Part shown: piece by piece, positions 1-9,752 of the stretch
Layout of the letters: each line of letters starts with the position of its first letter
How positions within the stretch are numbered: the stretch's first letter is position 1
NCBI GenBank assembly: GCA_022844105.1
Contig: JALHMJ010000001.1
Coordinates: 1-64,000 of the forward strand
From: Hyphomicrobium sp.
GTDB taxonomy: Bacteria; Pseudomonadota; Alphaproteobacteria; Rhizobiales; Hyphomicrobiaceae
Length of the DNA stretch: 64,000 nucleotides
Direction: 5' to 3'
Program-made: the position numbers and the translations under genes
The notes under the pieces: generated by a model
What the model was told of the DNA's origin: nothing
The model's input: only the letters and a program-made list of their open reading frames with translations
The model's database searches: none

Positions 1-3000
1 GTCATCGTGTCGGCCCCGGTTCCGCCATTGAGTGTGTCGTTGCCGGCTCCGGTCGTCAGGATGTCGTCCCCGCCATTGCCGAACAGGCGATCGTTGCCGC
101 CGTTGCCGATGAGCGCATTGGCGGCGTCGTTGCCCTGGATGGTGTTGGCAAGCGCATTGCCGGTGGCGTTGATGGCCGCGGTTCCGCGCAGGATGATGTT
201 TTCGATCCCATCCTGCTCTGTCCCTGAGGCATCGAAGGAAACGGTCGCGTTGACGAGGTCCGTGCCAATTTGGCTGGCGCGCTCGATGACAAGATCATCC
301 AGATTGTCGACTTCGTAGGTGTCGTTGCCGGCCCCACCGGTCATCGTGTCGGCACCCGCATCACCGACGAGGGTGTCGTTGCCGTCGCCTCCGTTGAGAG
401 TGTCATCGCCGAGCCCACCAAAGATCAGGTCGGCGTTGGCGGTGCCATCGACGATGCGCGGCGTCGCCGAGGTGTCAAAAATAAACTGATTGGCGCTTAG
501 AGCTGCAGCGGCCACACCCGTGAGGGTCATCAGCTGGGCGTTGCCATTCCAGAGCCCCGTCAACACCGCGTGACCCGAACCATTGGACCGAAGTAGGTAG
601 TTGACGAGTGCTTCATGACTTGCAGGCCCCGTCGGGCCCAGATCGATCCTGTCGCCTCCCGCGATCGAGAAGTCCGTGATGGTGTCGGATTGCGCGACTG
701 TGTCGTTGGCATCGCGCACGAACGTGTCCGCTCCAGAACCGCCGGTCAGAGTGTCGTTACCGGCCAAGCCCCTGATCGTGTCCTCTTCGTTCGTGCCATT
801 GAGGACGTTGTCGAGTTCGTTGCCGACAATGTTGCCCGAGACGTTTGTGACCGTGACCGTGAGGTTTTGCGTGTCGATCCCACCAAAGCCGTCGGCAACC
901 TGAACGGTGACCTGGTAGCCTGGGGTCGCGCCGTCGTTCGGCGTTTCAAAATCCGGCGCGGAGATAAAGCTCAGCTGATTGCCGACGATCTGGAACAGGC
1001 CAGCATCCTCACCGCCGTTGAGTGTGAATGTGCCAGTGTGGCCGATGTCTGCATCGGTCGATGCGAGGGTCGATACAAGAGTGGTGTTCTCGGCGACGAT
1101 CGCTGTCGCGGTATCTCCGCCGGCGATTTCGGGGGCGTCGTTGAGATCGACCAGGATCGTCACATTGGCCGCTTGTGAGCCGGCGGTGTCGCCGTCGACG
1201 TCGACCAGGCGGCCCTTGTTGGAGACGTTGAGGAAGATGCCGCTCGCTGTAACCGTCAAATCAGAGTTCGTCAGCTGCTGTAGTGTGCCGGCCTGAGTGG
1301 TAAAGCCTTCCTGGCCGATGATCGTGGCGCTCAGGATGGTTGCCAGACCGTTGGTGGTGTCGGCAAGGCGAACGCCGTTGAAGGGTCTACCGTCCACCGG
1401 GCCCGCAAAGCGAAGGAAGTTCGAGAACTGGGCGCTGTCGAGCGGGAACTCCACGCGGATGGTCTGCGCGCCGATATCGACAGAAGCGAGACCAAATGGG
1501 CCGTTGCCAACGTCAGGGCCGGCGTTGGGCAAGTTCTGAAACTCGACCCCTGCGCCGACGACGGCCGTCTGGGTTGCGCCCGCGCCCGAATAGATTTCTG
1601 TCGGGGTCGTTCCGAACACGTATTCCGCTGTGAGGGTCGCGCCGGTGAATGCGGCGGTACCGTCTACGGTTTCATCGACGTCTGTGAGGTTGATCGTGAG
1701 CGCCTGGGTCACCGCTGGTGCGATGCCGTCGGACACTGAGACGGTGACCTCGAACTGCCCGTCGGGGCCTTCGAAATCCTGCGGATTGCGGAATTCGATG
1801 CGACCAGTCGTGGCGTCGATCTGGAACAGCGCGGCATCGCCGCCGGGCACGATCGCATAGGTGAGCGGGTTGTTGTTCGCGTCGGTTGCGGTGACGGTTC
1901 CAATCAGCACCTGGTTTTCAGCCGCCGTGAATAGCGGGTTCGAGGTGAACTGCGGGGCCGAGTTGGGATTGCCCGCGCCCGCCTCGAAAACAACGTCGAC
2001 CCAATAATTGGCGTTGTTGAACGAACCTGTCGGAAAATTGCCGGGGCCACTGGTGGAGAACACACCATTGCCGCCCGATGTAGCACCCGCTGGTGCCGTC
2101 AGGATGCCGTCAGGGCTGCTGTCGGGTGCCGTGAAGAAACCGCCCGTGAAAGCGTACTCTTCTGCGGTGCCGTCGAAATCATAGCCATAGGACACGACGT
2201 AAGTAACACCTGCCTGAATGGCGATCGGCGTGGTCAGCGTGCCGACCTGCCAGCCGGTGGCACCCGGAGCGGAGGTGACCTGCACAGAGCCCAAGTTGAC
2301 GCCCGCGCTGGTCCAAAGGTTCAGCGTGCGCACATCGGTGTCGCCGGAGTCGCCAGCGACCCGGAAATACTGCAGCTGGGTGATAACTCCGGACTGGCTG
2401 GACGAGAATTTCACCCCCAGTTCATAGTCGGAGGGATCAGTTGAACCCGACACCGCGGCCTGGCCGTCAAAGATCCTAGATCCGGCGGGCGCTGGATCAT
2501 TGACATCCGTGACGGTGACGGCAATGGCCTGGGTGTCGGAAAGCGATCCGTCTGAGGCGCGGACGATGACGTCGTAGATGTTGTTGGCGCCCGCGTCGGT
2601 GGGCGCCTCGAAATTCGGCGCCGTGACAAAGCTCAGGACGCCGGTGGTCGCGTTGATCGTAAACCGGGCCTGATCCGCGCCACCGCTGATTGAATAGGTC
2701 AGAGCGTTGGCGTCCGTCGCATCCACATCGGTGACTGCGGTGGTATTCTCCGCGATCGAAATTGCGGCCGTGTCGCCGCCGCCGTTCGAGTTGATCACGG
2801 GCGTAACGTTCGGATCGTTACTGGGATCGAAAGTCACGTCCACCCAGTAGTTCGAAGACCGGAACGTCTCGTTGGGCATCACCAGCGGCGCACCGTATTC
2901 GTAAACACCATTTCCGTCGACGCCTGCGTCTCCAACGACCGAGTTCTGCGGCGCACGGATGACATCGAATGGGTCGCTGAACGCATCGTTGTCCAGGCCG

Positions 3001-5333
3001 TCGTAGGTGATTTCGTTGGCCGGGCTAAAGAAGCCGTTTGTGGAGACGTAGTTGTTCAGCGTCCGGTAAGAGACGATGTATTCCACGCCGGCGACGATGG
3101 CGACCGGCGCGTCGAGTGACGCAACCTGCCAGCCAGACTGACCGCTGGTCGACGTGAAGGTCACGGTGCCGAGCAGTGCGCCGTCCGAGACTCGCCACAG
3201 GTGGCCATCGCGAACATCGGTGTCGTTCGCGTCGCCCGCACCCCGGTAGTATTTCAATTCGGTGATCTCGCCGTTCTGAGCAACGGCGAATTTCATGCCG
3301 AGTTCGGTCGCTTGGTTGTCGTTGGCCTGCGTGGCGGTAACTGTTGCTTGCGGATCAAATAGGCTGAAGGTGGCGGGCGGCGTCGGTGCGGTCACCGTGA
3401 CCGTATCCCGGGCCGCGACGACGTTCGCGACATTAAGGCTGTCGTCGATGGCGCGGGCCTGGACCGTGTAAGTCCCCTCGGCGGTCGGTCGCCAGGAATA
3501 GCTCCACGTCGCCCAACCATCGTTGGTCTGCGCGACCTTCCAGGTTGCACCGTTGTCGAGTGAAACTTCGACCAGGGCGACTTGGCCGCCGACGTCGGTT
3601 GCCGTGCCCGTGATAACCACCGTTGACAGGTTTGCGACGGTGTCCGGCAGGGCGGCTAAGGTGGTAGTCGCTGGTGTAAAGTCCGCAGATGCCGTGGCGA
3701 GGATGAGGCCGGCTTCGAGGCTGCCAGGCTGAATGCCCATCTCGGCGAGCAGGTTGACGGTGAACTGCTGTACCTTCGGGCTGACGATGTCAGTTTCGGC
3801 AGGGTTCGAGTAGGGTGCGGTGTTGAGTGCGTTGGCGAGGCCCCAGGTCCAGAACACGGTGCCGGCGCCGAACACGAGGGCGCCACTCTCCGCGCGGTAG
3901 AGCGTCAGATTGTGGACCTCTGTTCCCGGGGCGGTCGTGTTGCCATAATCGGTGAGGATGCGCGGCCAATCGGCCGTTGTGCGTGACAGCTCGATCAGCC
4001 CCTCAGGCCGGAACAAGGCATAGGGACCTGTCTCGGGTGAGAGGTCCCACTCGTAGCCCAGGATGCCGTCGGGCAAGGTGATCGAGCCGTCGGGGTTCTT
4101 TTCGACGTTGTTCCAGACGCGCAGTTGTGCGAGTTCGGCCGGCACCGTGATTGGCGCGCCGGTGTTATTGCCATCCGGGCCGAAAATGGTGCCCGTCAGA
4201 CCGTTCTCGGGCTGACCGCCGTCACTTGCAACGCCCAACGGGTTGACGCCGCGCGGGTCACGCCAAGTACCGGTCCAGATGTCGCTTGGATCGAGATCGA
4301 TCTGGGCGTTGACATCGGCGTTGGCCCAAGTTTCCTTGTAGCAAACGAGCGTGCGATAGGTGGCAATGGTGCCGTCGGGGTTCGTAAAGGAGCTGGTCTC
4401 CCAACGGACCTTCCAATAGACCTCGTTGCCGCTCATGAAGGCGAGATTGACGCCCGCGTCGCGTGCAGCTTCGACGTTGTCACGTTGCCCAGCCGACCAG
4501 TACTCGTCGTGGCCGACTGAGAGATAGCCTTGGTGGCCAATCAAATTGTCGGCGCCGAGTCGGTCGGTATCGACGCCGGCGATGTAGGAAACGTCGTAGC
4601 CGTTCTTTTCGAGCCAATAGATCGCCGCATATTCGGCGCCAAACAGATAATCCTCACCCGATGTTTGATCGGTGGTAATTGGTCGATTGTAGCTGACCTT
4701 GTAGGCTCGCCCGTCGCCGAACCCCGGCGCGTCGACGTCCGTGTTGCCGCCGTAAAAGTTCGCTCCGCCCCACGTGTTGTAAGCGTGCCAAGTGGTATCG
4801 GCCGTTTGAAAAACGAGGTCGCTCTTGGGGTCGCCCGGATTGCCGGTGCTGGTATCGCGGACGATGAACGGCAAGTGGTTGGTCAAGTTTGGCACGAGGT
4901 CAGTGCCGTCCGTCGTTTTCATCACGGCAATATAGACGCCGGAGGTGGCGTCGGCGGGGACGTCCCAGCCGGCCGAGACGGACCAGTTGCCGGCATCGAC
5001 GAGCGTGCCCTGGTCGACAATGTTGCCGTTGGCATCCCGCGCCTGTGTCGCGACAACGTTAGGAGCCACCTGATCCACCGTCGTCAGTGGATTGCCGTTG
5101 GCGTCCGTTGTTATTGTCTCGACCAGTCGCGCGCCGTCGCCACCGTAGTATCCGAGGCGATAGATCTCGATGATGTAAGGACGGCCGCCCTGCCCATCCG
5201 CATTGATCTTGAAGTCCACACGCGCGTCTTGCGCCACGCTGATGTCGGTGGCGAAGCCTTCAATTCCCAACGCCGCGACTTTCCACTCGGATTGTGGAGA
5301 GCCATCGAGCAGGTTTTCTTCGACGATTCCCAT
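1..5333 (-). CDS. Giant RTX-type secreted protein with DMFase-like N-terminal domain (3' end outside window)
   Basis: Open frame on the minus strand of at least 1777 codons with no stop before the window edge, so the C-terminus is missing. Start ATG at 5333 is preceded by GGGAG. Residues about 1-535 resemble the large C-terminal domain of the N,N-dimethylformamidase beta subunit (motifs TWHAYNTWGG, VGHDEYWS, LAFMSGNEVYW). An Ig-like stretch follows, then two DUF4082-like modules (about 655-835 and 950-1115) alternating with cadherin-like repeats, and finally glycine/aspartate-rich RTX calcium-binding repeats (GGxGxDxx) from about residue 1490. RTX repeats and lack of a normal signal peptide point to type I secretion, and the divergent ABC/HlyD pair is the obvious exporter. 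Real amidase activity is not shown; the domain could serve adhesion or matrix functions. The architecture call is strong, the function weak. Confidence 0.88.
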   Translation of the reverse strand, partial: MGIVEENLLDGSPQSEWKVAALGIEGFATDISVAQDARVDFKINADGQGGRPYIIEIYRLGYYGGDGARLVETITTDANGNPLTTVDQVAPNVVATQARDANGNIVDQGTLVDAGNWSVSAGWDVPADATSGVYIAVMKTTDGTDLVPNLTNHLPFIVRDTSTGNPGDPKSDLVFQTADTTWHAYNTWGGANFYGGNTDVDAPGFGDGRAYKVSYNRPITTDQTSGEDYLFGAEYAAIYWLEKNGYDVSYIAGVDTDRLGADNLIGHQGYLSVGHDEYWSAGQRDNVEAARDAGVNLAFMSGNEVYWKVRWETSSFTNPDGTIATYRTLVCYKETWANADVNAQIDLDPSDIWTGTWRDPRGVNPLGVASDGGQPENGLTGTIFGPDGNNTGAPITVPAELAQLRVWNNVEKNPDGSITLPDGILGYEWDLSPETGPYALFRPEGLIELSRTTADWPRILTDYGNTTAPGTEVHNLTLYRAESGALVFGAGTVFWTWGLANALNTAPYSNPAETDIVSPKVQQFTVNLLAEMGIQPGSLEAGLILATASADFTPATTTLAALPDTVANLSTVVITGTATDVGGQVALVEVSLDNGATWKVAQTNDGWATWSYSWRPTAEGTYTVQARAIDDSLNVANVVAARDTVTVTAPTPPATFSLFDPQATVTATQANDNQATELGMKFAVAQNGEITELKYYRGAGDANDTDVRDGHLWRVSDGALLGTVTFTSTSGQSGWQVASLDAPVAIVAGVEYIVSYRTLNNYVSTNGFFSPANEITYDGLDNDAFSDPFDVIRAPQNSVVGDAGVDGNGVYEYGAPLVMPNETFRSSNYWVDVTFDPSNDPNVTPVINSNGGGDTAAISIAENTTAVTDVDATDANALTYSISGGADQARFTINATTGVLSFVTAPNFEAPTDAGANNIYDVIVRASDGSLSDTQAIAVTVTDVNDPAPAGSRIFDGQAAVSGSTDPSDYELGVKFSSSQSGVITQLQYFRVAGDSGDTDVRTLNLWTSAGVNLGSVQVTSAPGATGWQVGTLTTPIAIQAGVTYVVSYGYDFDGTAEEYAFTGGFFTAPDSSPDGILTAPAGATSGGNGVFSTSGPGNFPTGSFNNANYWVDVVFEAGAGNPNSAPQFTSNPLFTAAENQVLIGTVTATDANNNPLTYAIVPGGDAALFQIDATTGRIEFRNPQDFEGPDGQFEVTVSVSDGIAPAVTQALTINLTDVDETVDGTAAFTGATLTAEYVFGTTPTEIYSGAGATQTAVVGAGVEFQNLPNAGPDVGNGPFGLASVDIGAQTIRVEFPLDSAQFSNFLRFAGPVDGRPFNGVRLADTTNGLATILSATIIGQEGFTTQAGTLQQLTNSDLTVTASGIFLNVSNKGRLVDVDGDTAGSQAANVTILVDLNDAPEIAGGDTATAIVAENTTLVSTLASTDADIGHTGTFTLNGGEDAGLFQIVGNQLSFISAPDFETPNDGATPGYQVTVQVADGFGGIDTQNLTVTVTNVSGNIVGNELDNVLNGTNEEDTIRGLAGNDTLTGGSGADTFVRDANDTVAQSDTITDFSIAGGDRIDLGPTGPASHEALVNYLLRSNGSGHAVLTGLWNGNAQLMTLTGVAAAALSANQFIFDTSATPRIVDGTANADLIFGGLGDDTLNGGDGNDTLVGDAGADTMTGGAGNDTYEVDNLDDLVIERASQIGTDLVNATVSFDASGTEQDGIENIILRGTAAINATGNALANTIQGNDAANALIGNGGNDRLFGNGGDDILTTGAGNDTLNGGTGADTM

Positions 5334-5709
5334 CGGCGTTAACTCCCAGTACGCGATACAAAAAAGAGCGTTGCAATATCGTGACCAAGTGCCGTGGTCG
5401 GTCGTCGTTCGCCGGATTGCAAGTGACCTGGTTTGTCATGGCAAGCCCCCCGCCCGATTGAATTCGGTTTGAAGTCGAGACATGGGTTTTGGTTCGAAGA
5501 CGCGCGTTCGATGTCGCGCTTCATTCGGTGGGCAGTTCGAAAATGGGACGGATTGCGGGCGGCGGGAGCGATCAGCTCAGTCATTTGAATCTACTCAACG
5601 CAAACAGATACAGACACAAAGCGAAACCGAGATATTAGTTGGTAAACGGCGGTCAGAACGGCGTGTCTGCTACTGAAACCGAGAAACAATTCGGGACCGC
5701 GATTGCTTT

Positions 5710-5735
5710 AGTAGAGATCACAAGTAGAGATCACA
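5710..5735. repeat. Tandem 13-bp direct repeat (AGTAGAGATCACA x2)
   Basis: Two exact adjacent copies of AGTAGAGATCACA at 5710-5722 and 5723-5735, in the gap upstream of the secretion operon. It may be a regulator binding site or a recent slippage duplication; the sequence alone does not decide. Confidence 0.6.
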
Positions 5736-5909
5736 CAATTCACTGCTGCATTCAGACTTTAATAATACTATAGTTAGGGGGAAAGCATAACAAGACAAAG
5801 ACGCGACTTGGTGGCCACCAATGTCAAAATATCGATGATTTGAATCGGGTTTAATTACGCCAATCGGTTGTTGGCACGGTCCGTGAATTGGTGACGCCAC
5901 GGAGCATTT

Positions 5910-5940
5910 CGTTGTGTGAAATTGTATTCGCGTTGTGTGA
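5910..5940. repeat. Direct repeat CGTTGTGTGA x2, 21-bp period
   Basis: Exact 10-bp copies at 5910-5919 and 5931-5940, two helical turns apart and ending 15 bases before the transporter start codon. The phasing would suit a dimeric activator or repressor on one DNA face, but its closeness to the ATG means it may lie in the leader. Confidence 0.45.
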
Positions 5941-5955
5941 GTAAGAGTAAGTCCA

Positions 5956-7803
5956 ATGGCGCAGTTGAGTATCGATAACTCGCGAGCAATTAACCCGATT
6001 GTTCAAGCCCTTCGCCGCTCCCGAGCGCTGTTCTTCAGCGTCGGACTTTTTTCCGGCGCGATCAATCTTCTGGCCTTGACCGGCTCGTTCTACATGCTGC
6101 AGGTCTACGATCGCGTGCTGCCCTCGCACAGCGTGCCAACGCTCGTCGGGTTGACCGTGTTGATGGCGGCGCTGTTTGTTGCCAACGGTTTGCTCGACTT
6201 CTTTCGCGTCCGGGTCATGAGCCGGGTGGGCGTTCGCATCGACAATGAAATGCGCGAAAAGGTGTTTCAGGCCTTGCACCTGCTGCCGCTCAAAGCACGC
6301 GCGGTCGGCGATGGTCTGCAACCGATCCGAGACCTCGATCAGATCCGCAGCTTTTTTTCCGGGATGGGGCCGACGGCATTTTTTGATTTGCCGTGGGTGC
6401 CAGTTTATCTCGGCGTCGTATTTCTTCTGCATCCGCTGCTCGGTCTCTTTGCTCTAGCGGGGGCCATGGTTCTTATTTTTCTGACTTTTTTGACGGAGCG
6501 GCGCACGACGGCTCCCATGCAGTCAGCCTCGCGGAGTGGTTCCCAGCGTTTGGCATTCGGGGAAGAGACGCGTCGCAATGCGGAGCTTATTCGCGCTTTC
6601 GGCCTTGAGAAGCGGATGCAGGACCGCTGGGAGGTTCTCAATTCGCGGCATCTGACCGACCAACTCGTGGCCTCCGATGCGGCCGGGGGCATGGGAACGG
6701 TGTCGAAGGTGCTGCGGCTGTTCCTGCAGTCGGGTATCCTCGGACTGGGCGCCTATCTCGTCATCGAAGGCCAAGTGTCCGCCGGCACGATCATCGCGGC
6801 CTCCATCATCATGTCGCGGGCGCTGGCGCCCATCGAGACGACGATTGCCCATTGGCGCGGTTTCGTGGCGGCCCGCCAGGGTTATCGCCGTCTCATCGAC
6901 CTGTTCGGATCACTCGGTCTTAAAGACCCGGTCGCAACGGTTGCTCTGCCCAAGCCAAAATCCTCATTGGCGGTGCAAGGTGTTTCTGTGGCGCCGCCCG
7001 GAGATCAGCGTCCTGTCATTCAGGGCGTGAGCTTTACGCTCGACGCCGGCGATGGGCTAGGTGTCATCGGTCCAAGTGGATCGGGTAAATCGACGCTCGC
7101 TAGGGCTCTCGTCGGCATCTGGCAGCCGATGTTGATGCAGGTGCGCACGGGAGGCAGCATCAGGCTCGATGGCGCCACGCTCGATCAATGGGAGACGGAC
7201 GATCTCGGGCGTCATATTGGGTACCTGCCGCAGGACGTCGCATTGTTTGCCGGCACCATCGCTGAGAACATCGCGCGGTTCGATCCGAATGCGACGAGCG
7301 ATGCGATCCTTGCCGCGGCCCAATCGGCCGGCGTGCACGATTTGATCGTGCAGTTTCCAGATGGATATCAGACGACGGTGGGGGAAGGCGGCGCAGGCCT
7401 CTCTGCCGGGCAGCGTCAGCGCATCGCACTCGCGCGCGCCCTCTATGGCGACCCCTTCCTTGTCGTGCTCGATGAGCCCAACTCCAACCTCGACTCCGCC
7501 GGTGAGGTGGCTCTCACGGAAGCCATCCAATCGGTTCGGGCGCGCGGTGGGATCGCTATCGTCATCGCCCATCGATCTGCTGCCCTTGCAGCGGTGGACA
7601 AGGTTCTGTCCATGGCCAAAGGCCAAGTCCAGGCATTCGGACCCAAGAGCGAAGTCCTGCGGCAGGTTCTGCAGGCGGCGCCCATGGTCCATCCGGCACC
7701 TTCATCGCCTGCGCCATCGGTTCCGGAAACTGTTCGCATGCCGTGGGGCACTGTTACGGGCCTCAAGGTCGTTGCCGATCGGGACGTGGGAGGCAATCCA
7801 TGA
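5956..7803 (+). CDS. Type I secretion ABC transporter (PrtD/PrsD family)
   Basis: Inner-membrane ATPase/permease of a type I secretion system, expected to export the RTX proteins encoded nearby. The 615-residue product has an N-terminal six-helix ABC exporter domain (about 30-300) and a C-terminal nucleotide-binding domain with Walker A GPSGSGKST near 372, signature LSAGQRQR near 482 and Walker B VVLDEPNSNLD near 503. Length and the absence of an N-terminal C39-like domain fit the PrtD/PrsD branch rather than HlyB. The stop overlaps the next start as ATGA, so it is co-translated with the HlyD partner. An outer-membrane TolC-like protein is not encoded here. Confidence 0.95.
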   Translation: MAQLSIDNSRAINPIVQALRRSRALFFSVGLFSGAINLLALTGSFYMLQVYDRVLPSHSVPTLVGLTVLMAALFVANGLLDFFRVRVMSRVGVRIDNEMREKVFQALHLLPLKARAVGDGLQPIRDLDQIRSFFSGMGPTAFFDLPWVPVYLGVVFLLHPLLGLFALAGAMVLIFLTFLTERRTTAPMQSASRSGSQRLAFGEETRRNAELIRAFGLEKRMQDRWEVLNSRHLTDQLVASDAAGGMGTVSKVLRLFLQSGILGLGAYLVIEGQVSAGTIIAASIIMSRALAPIETTIAHWRGFVAARQGYRRLIDLFGSLGLKDPVATVALPKPKSSLAVQGVSVAPPGDQRPVIQGVSFTLDAGDGLGVIGPSGSGKSTLARALVGIWQPMLMQVRTGGSIRLDGATLDQWETDDLGRHIGYLPQDVALFAGTIAENIARFDPNATSDAILAAAQSAGVHDLIVQFPDGYQTTVGEGGAGLSAGQRQRIALARALYGDPFLVVLDEPNSNLDSAGEVALTEAIQSVRARGGIAIVIAHRSAALAAVDKVLSMAKGQVQAFGPKSEVLRQVLQAAPMVHPAPSSPAPSVPETVRMPWGTVTGLKVVADRDVGGNP

Positions 7804-9110
7804 CCAAGCCAGCCCCACGTGGCGTCGATGCCGGCGTAGCCCGCTACATGCTTGGCGGACTTGTCGTCATGTTCGGACTGGTCGGCGGACTGGGCGTCTG
7901 GGCTTCGACGACCCAGATCGCGGGTGCGGTGGTGGCGCCTGGCGTCGTGGTCGTCGAAACCAACGTCAAAAAGGTCCAGCATCCGACCGGCGGAGTTGTG
8001 GGCGAAATCTATGTGAAGAACGGCAAGCGGGTCAAAGCGGGCGATCTCTTAATCCGTTTGGATGAAACATCGACCCGGGTGAACGTCCAGATGATCACGC
8101 AGCAGTTGGACGAGCTGCTGATCCGCGATGCGCGGCTGAAGGCTGAACGAGATGATGCGGCGAGCTTTGCCGTTCCCGATGTGCTGCTTGCCCGAACGGG
8201 GGAGCCCGATATCCGAGACGTGCTCAAGGGCGAGGAAAGTCTGATCCGCAGCCGGCGGGAATCGATGACCGGGCAGAAATCACAACTCCTAGAGCGCAGC
8301 CTGCAAATGGGTAAGGAAGCCGAGGGGATCGCCGCCCAGATCGCCGCCAAGCGTCAGGAGCTTGCCCTCATCGCTGAAGAACTCGAAGGTCTTGCTGTTC
8401 TTGAGGCCAAGCAACTCGTCACGACGACAAAAGTCGCCGCACTGAAGCGGGAAAAGGCAAGGCTGCAGGGTGAGCTCGGACAACACGAGGCCGCGGCGGC
8501 GCAAACAAGCGGACGCAAGGCCGAGATCGCGCTGCAAATTGTGCGCCTCGAACAGGAACTGAAAACCGAAGTCGTCAAAGAGCTGCGCGAGGTGCAATCG
8601 AAAATCGCCGATCTGCGCGAGCGTCGGGTCGCGGCCGAGGACCAGCTTCGCCGCACCGATATTCGTGCGCCCCAGTCGGGCGTCGTGCATCAGCTCGCCG
8701 TGTTCACGCAAGGGGGTGTCATTAACCCCGGGGAGCAGATCCTTCTTATTGTTCCCGAAGGTGACCTGTTGGTCATCGAGGCGCGCATTGCGCCGCAGGA
8801 TATCGATCAGCTCTTCGTCGGCCAGAGCACGTACATCCGCTTTTCAGCATTCGACCAGCAGACGACGCCTCAGGTGACGGGAGAAGTGATCAGTATCTCG
8901 GCCGACCTGACCCGGGACCAGGTGACGGGTCAATCGTACTTTACCGCGCGCGTTGCGTTACCCGAGGCCGAACTGACCAAGCTCGGGTCTAATAAGCTGC
9001 AGCCGGGAATCCCGGCCGACATTCAAATCAAAACGCAGGATCGAACCGCTCTGTCGTATTTGATGAAGCCACTGTCCGACCAGATCACCAGGGCGTTCAG
9101 GGAGCGGTAG
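7800..9110 (+). CDS. Type I secretion membrane fusion protein (HlyD/PrsE family)
   Basis: Periplasmic adaptor linking the ABC exporter to an outer-membrane channel. The 436-residue protein has one membrane segment near 18-40, a lipoyl-like half motif around 55-90 (HPTGGVVGEIYVKNG), a long helical hairpin rich in Glu/Arg/Gln/Leu from about 95 to 290, and a C-terminal beta-barrel containing VPEGDLLVIEARI, typical of HlyD. The start at 7800 is chosen because it overlaps the upstream TGA as ATGA; an upstream in-frame start at 7743 would only add residues inside the ABC gene. Confidence 0.95.
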   Translation: MTKPAPRGVDAGVARYMLGGLVVMFGLVGGLGVWASTTQIAGAVVAPGVVVVETNVKKVQHPTGGVVGEIYVKNGKRVKAGDLLIRLDETSTRVNVQMITQQLDELLIRDARLKAERDDAASFAVPDVLLARTGEPDIRDVLKGEESLIRSRRESMTGQKSQLLERSLQMGKEAEGIAAQIAAKRQELALIAEELEGLAVLEAKQLVTTTKVAALKREKARLQGELGQHEAAAAQTSGRKAEIALQIVRLEQELKTEVVKELREVQSKIADLRERRVAAEDQLRRTDIRAPQSGVVHQLAVFTQGGVINPGEQILLIVPEGDLLVIEARIAPQDIDQLFVGQSTYIRFSAFDQQTTPQVTGEVISISADLTRDQVTGQSYFTARVALPEAELTKLGSNKLQPGIPADIQIKTQDRTALSYLMKPLSDQITRAFRER

Positions 9111-9211
9111 GGAACCGGGTGCGAGAGTGTTGACCGGTGCCATCCGGGCGAACCTGGCGCCGAGGTTTTCCGTCGCGCCGCAGCGGTTTCACCCTGGCCC
9201 AGAGGCTTGTC

Positions 9212-9490
9212 ATGTATCAGAGCCGACATCGAAGTGTGCTGTTGATGAGCATGGCCATGAGCGTCTGCGGGTTGGACACAGCAAAGGCCCAGACCGACGA
9301 CGACAAGCCCTCGATCGAGCAGCTGTTGAAATCGGGTTGGCAAGTCGCGGGTTATACGAGCACCTTTGATAACCGCTCGGCCATGATCCTGTTAAAGCAC
9401 ACGAGTGAGAGCTATCTGGTTCAATGTTTGGCCGGCTACGATGTGCAGCGGACGCCACGTGTCTATGTCAATTGCTACGAACTGCGGTGA
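9212..9490 (+). CDS. Small exported protein, unknown function
   Basis: 92-residue product beginning MYQSRHRS with a hydrophobic signal-like segment ending AKAQ, so the mature part is about 65 residues (TDDDKPSIEQLLKSGW...). AGAGG sits seven bases before the ATG at 9212, which is why this start is preferred over 9137. The mature part has two cysteines (CLAGYD, NCYELR) that could form a disulfide. It lies 100 bases after the HlyD gene in the same direction and may be read through with it. I do not recognise the family. Confidence 0.65.
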   Translation: MYQSRHRSVLLMSMAMSVCGLDTAKAQTDDDKPSIEQLLKSGWQVAGYTSTFDNRSAMILLKHTSESYLVQCLAGYDVQRTPRVYVNCYELR

Positions 9491-9530
9491 GGTGGATCAA
9501 GTCGAGCCGACCCGGCATGATCAGCGTCGC

Positions 9531-9752
9531 TCAGCGGACGATCGAACCCGCTGAGGCGCGCGATCGTCCTTCAGTCCAATAAAATTGCGTGTGATGGCTA
9601 TCAACTTTGGGTTCGGGTAATCCGCTCGCCATTCGCCGGCAGTTTTCGGCTTGATGGGAATACCACTTCTGTCTCGTGCCATCATTTTTGGTGTTGTTGG
9701 CCAATTCTTCAAACTCTTGGGCGAGTTTGAGGAGGTCATCTCTGTCCATCAT
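9531..9752 (-). CDS. Small cytoplasmic hypothetical protein
   Basis: 73-residue product (MMDRDDLLKLAQEFEEL...) with a charged N-terminal helix and no membrane segment. The start at 9752 has GGAGAG upstream at good spacing; the longer in-frame extension to 9986 lacks coding character. The pattern of Leu, Lys, Trp and Tyr (RQKWYSHQAENCRRMA) resembles short helical proteins common in Hyphomicrobiales. Its function is unknown, and it ends opposite the secreted small protein gene. Confidence 0.6.
   Translation of the reverse strand: MMDRDDLLKLAQEFEELANNTKNDGTRQKWYSHQAENCRRMASGLPEPKVDSHHTQFYWTEGRSRASAGSIVR

Larger units (their letters stand above)
5334..5955. other. Divergent intergenic region between RTX gene and type I secretion operon
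   Basis: About 620 bases without a convincing gene; short open frames here have no ribosome site or coding character. The right half (about 5590-5955) is AT-richer than its surroundings and must hold the promoters for both divergent units. Two pairs of short direct repeats lie in it and are listed separately. Confidence 0.7.

Noticed and set aside
4530-5342. 270-codon forward frame inside the RTX gene region
   Set aside because: Antisense to the clear DMFase-like domain; no ribosome site and no recognisable motif.
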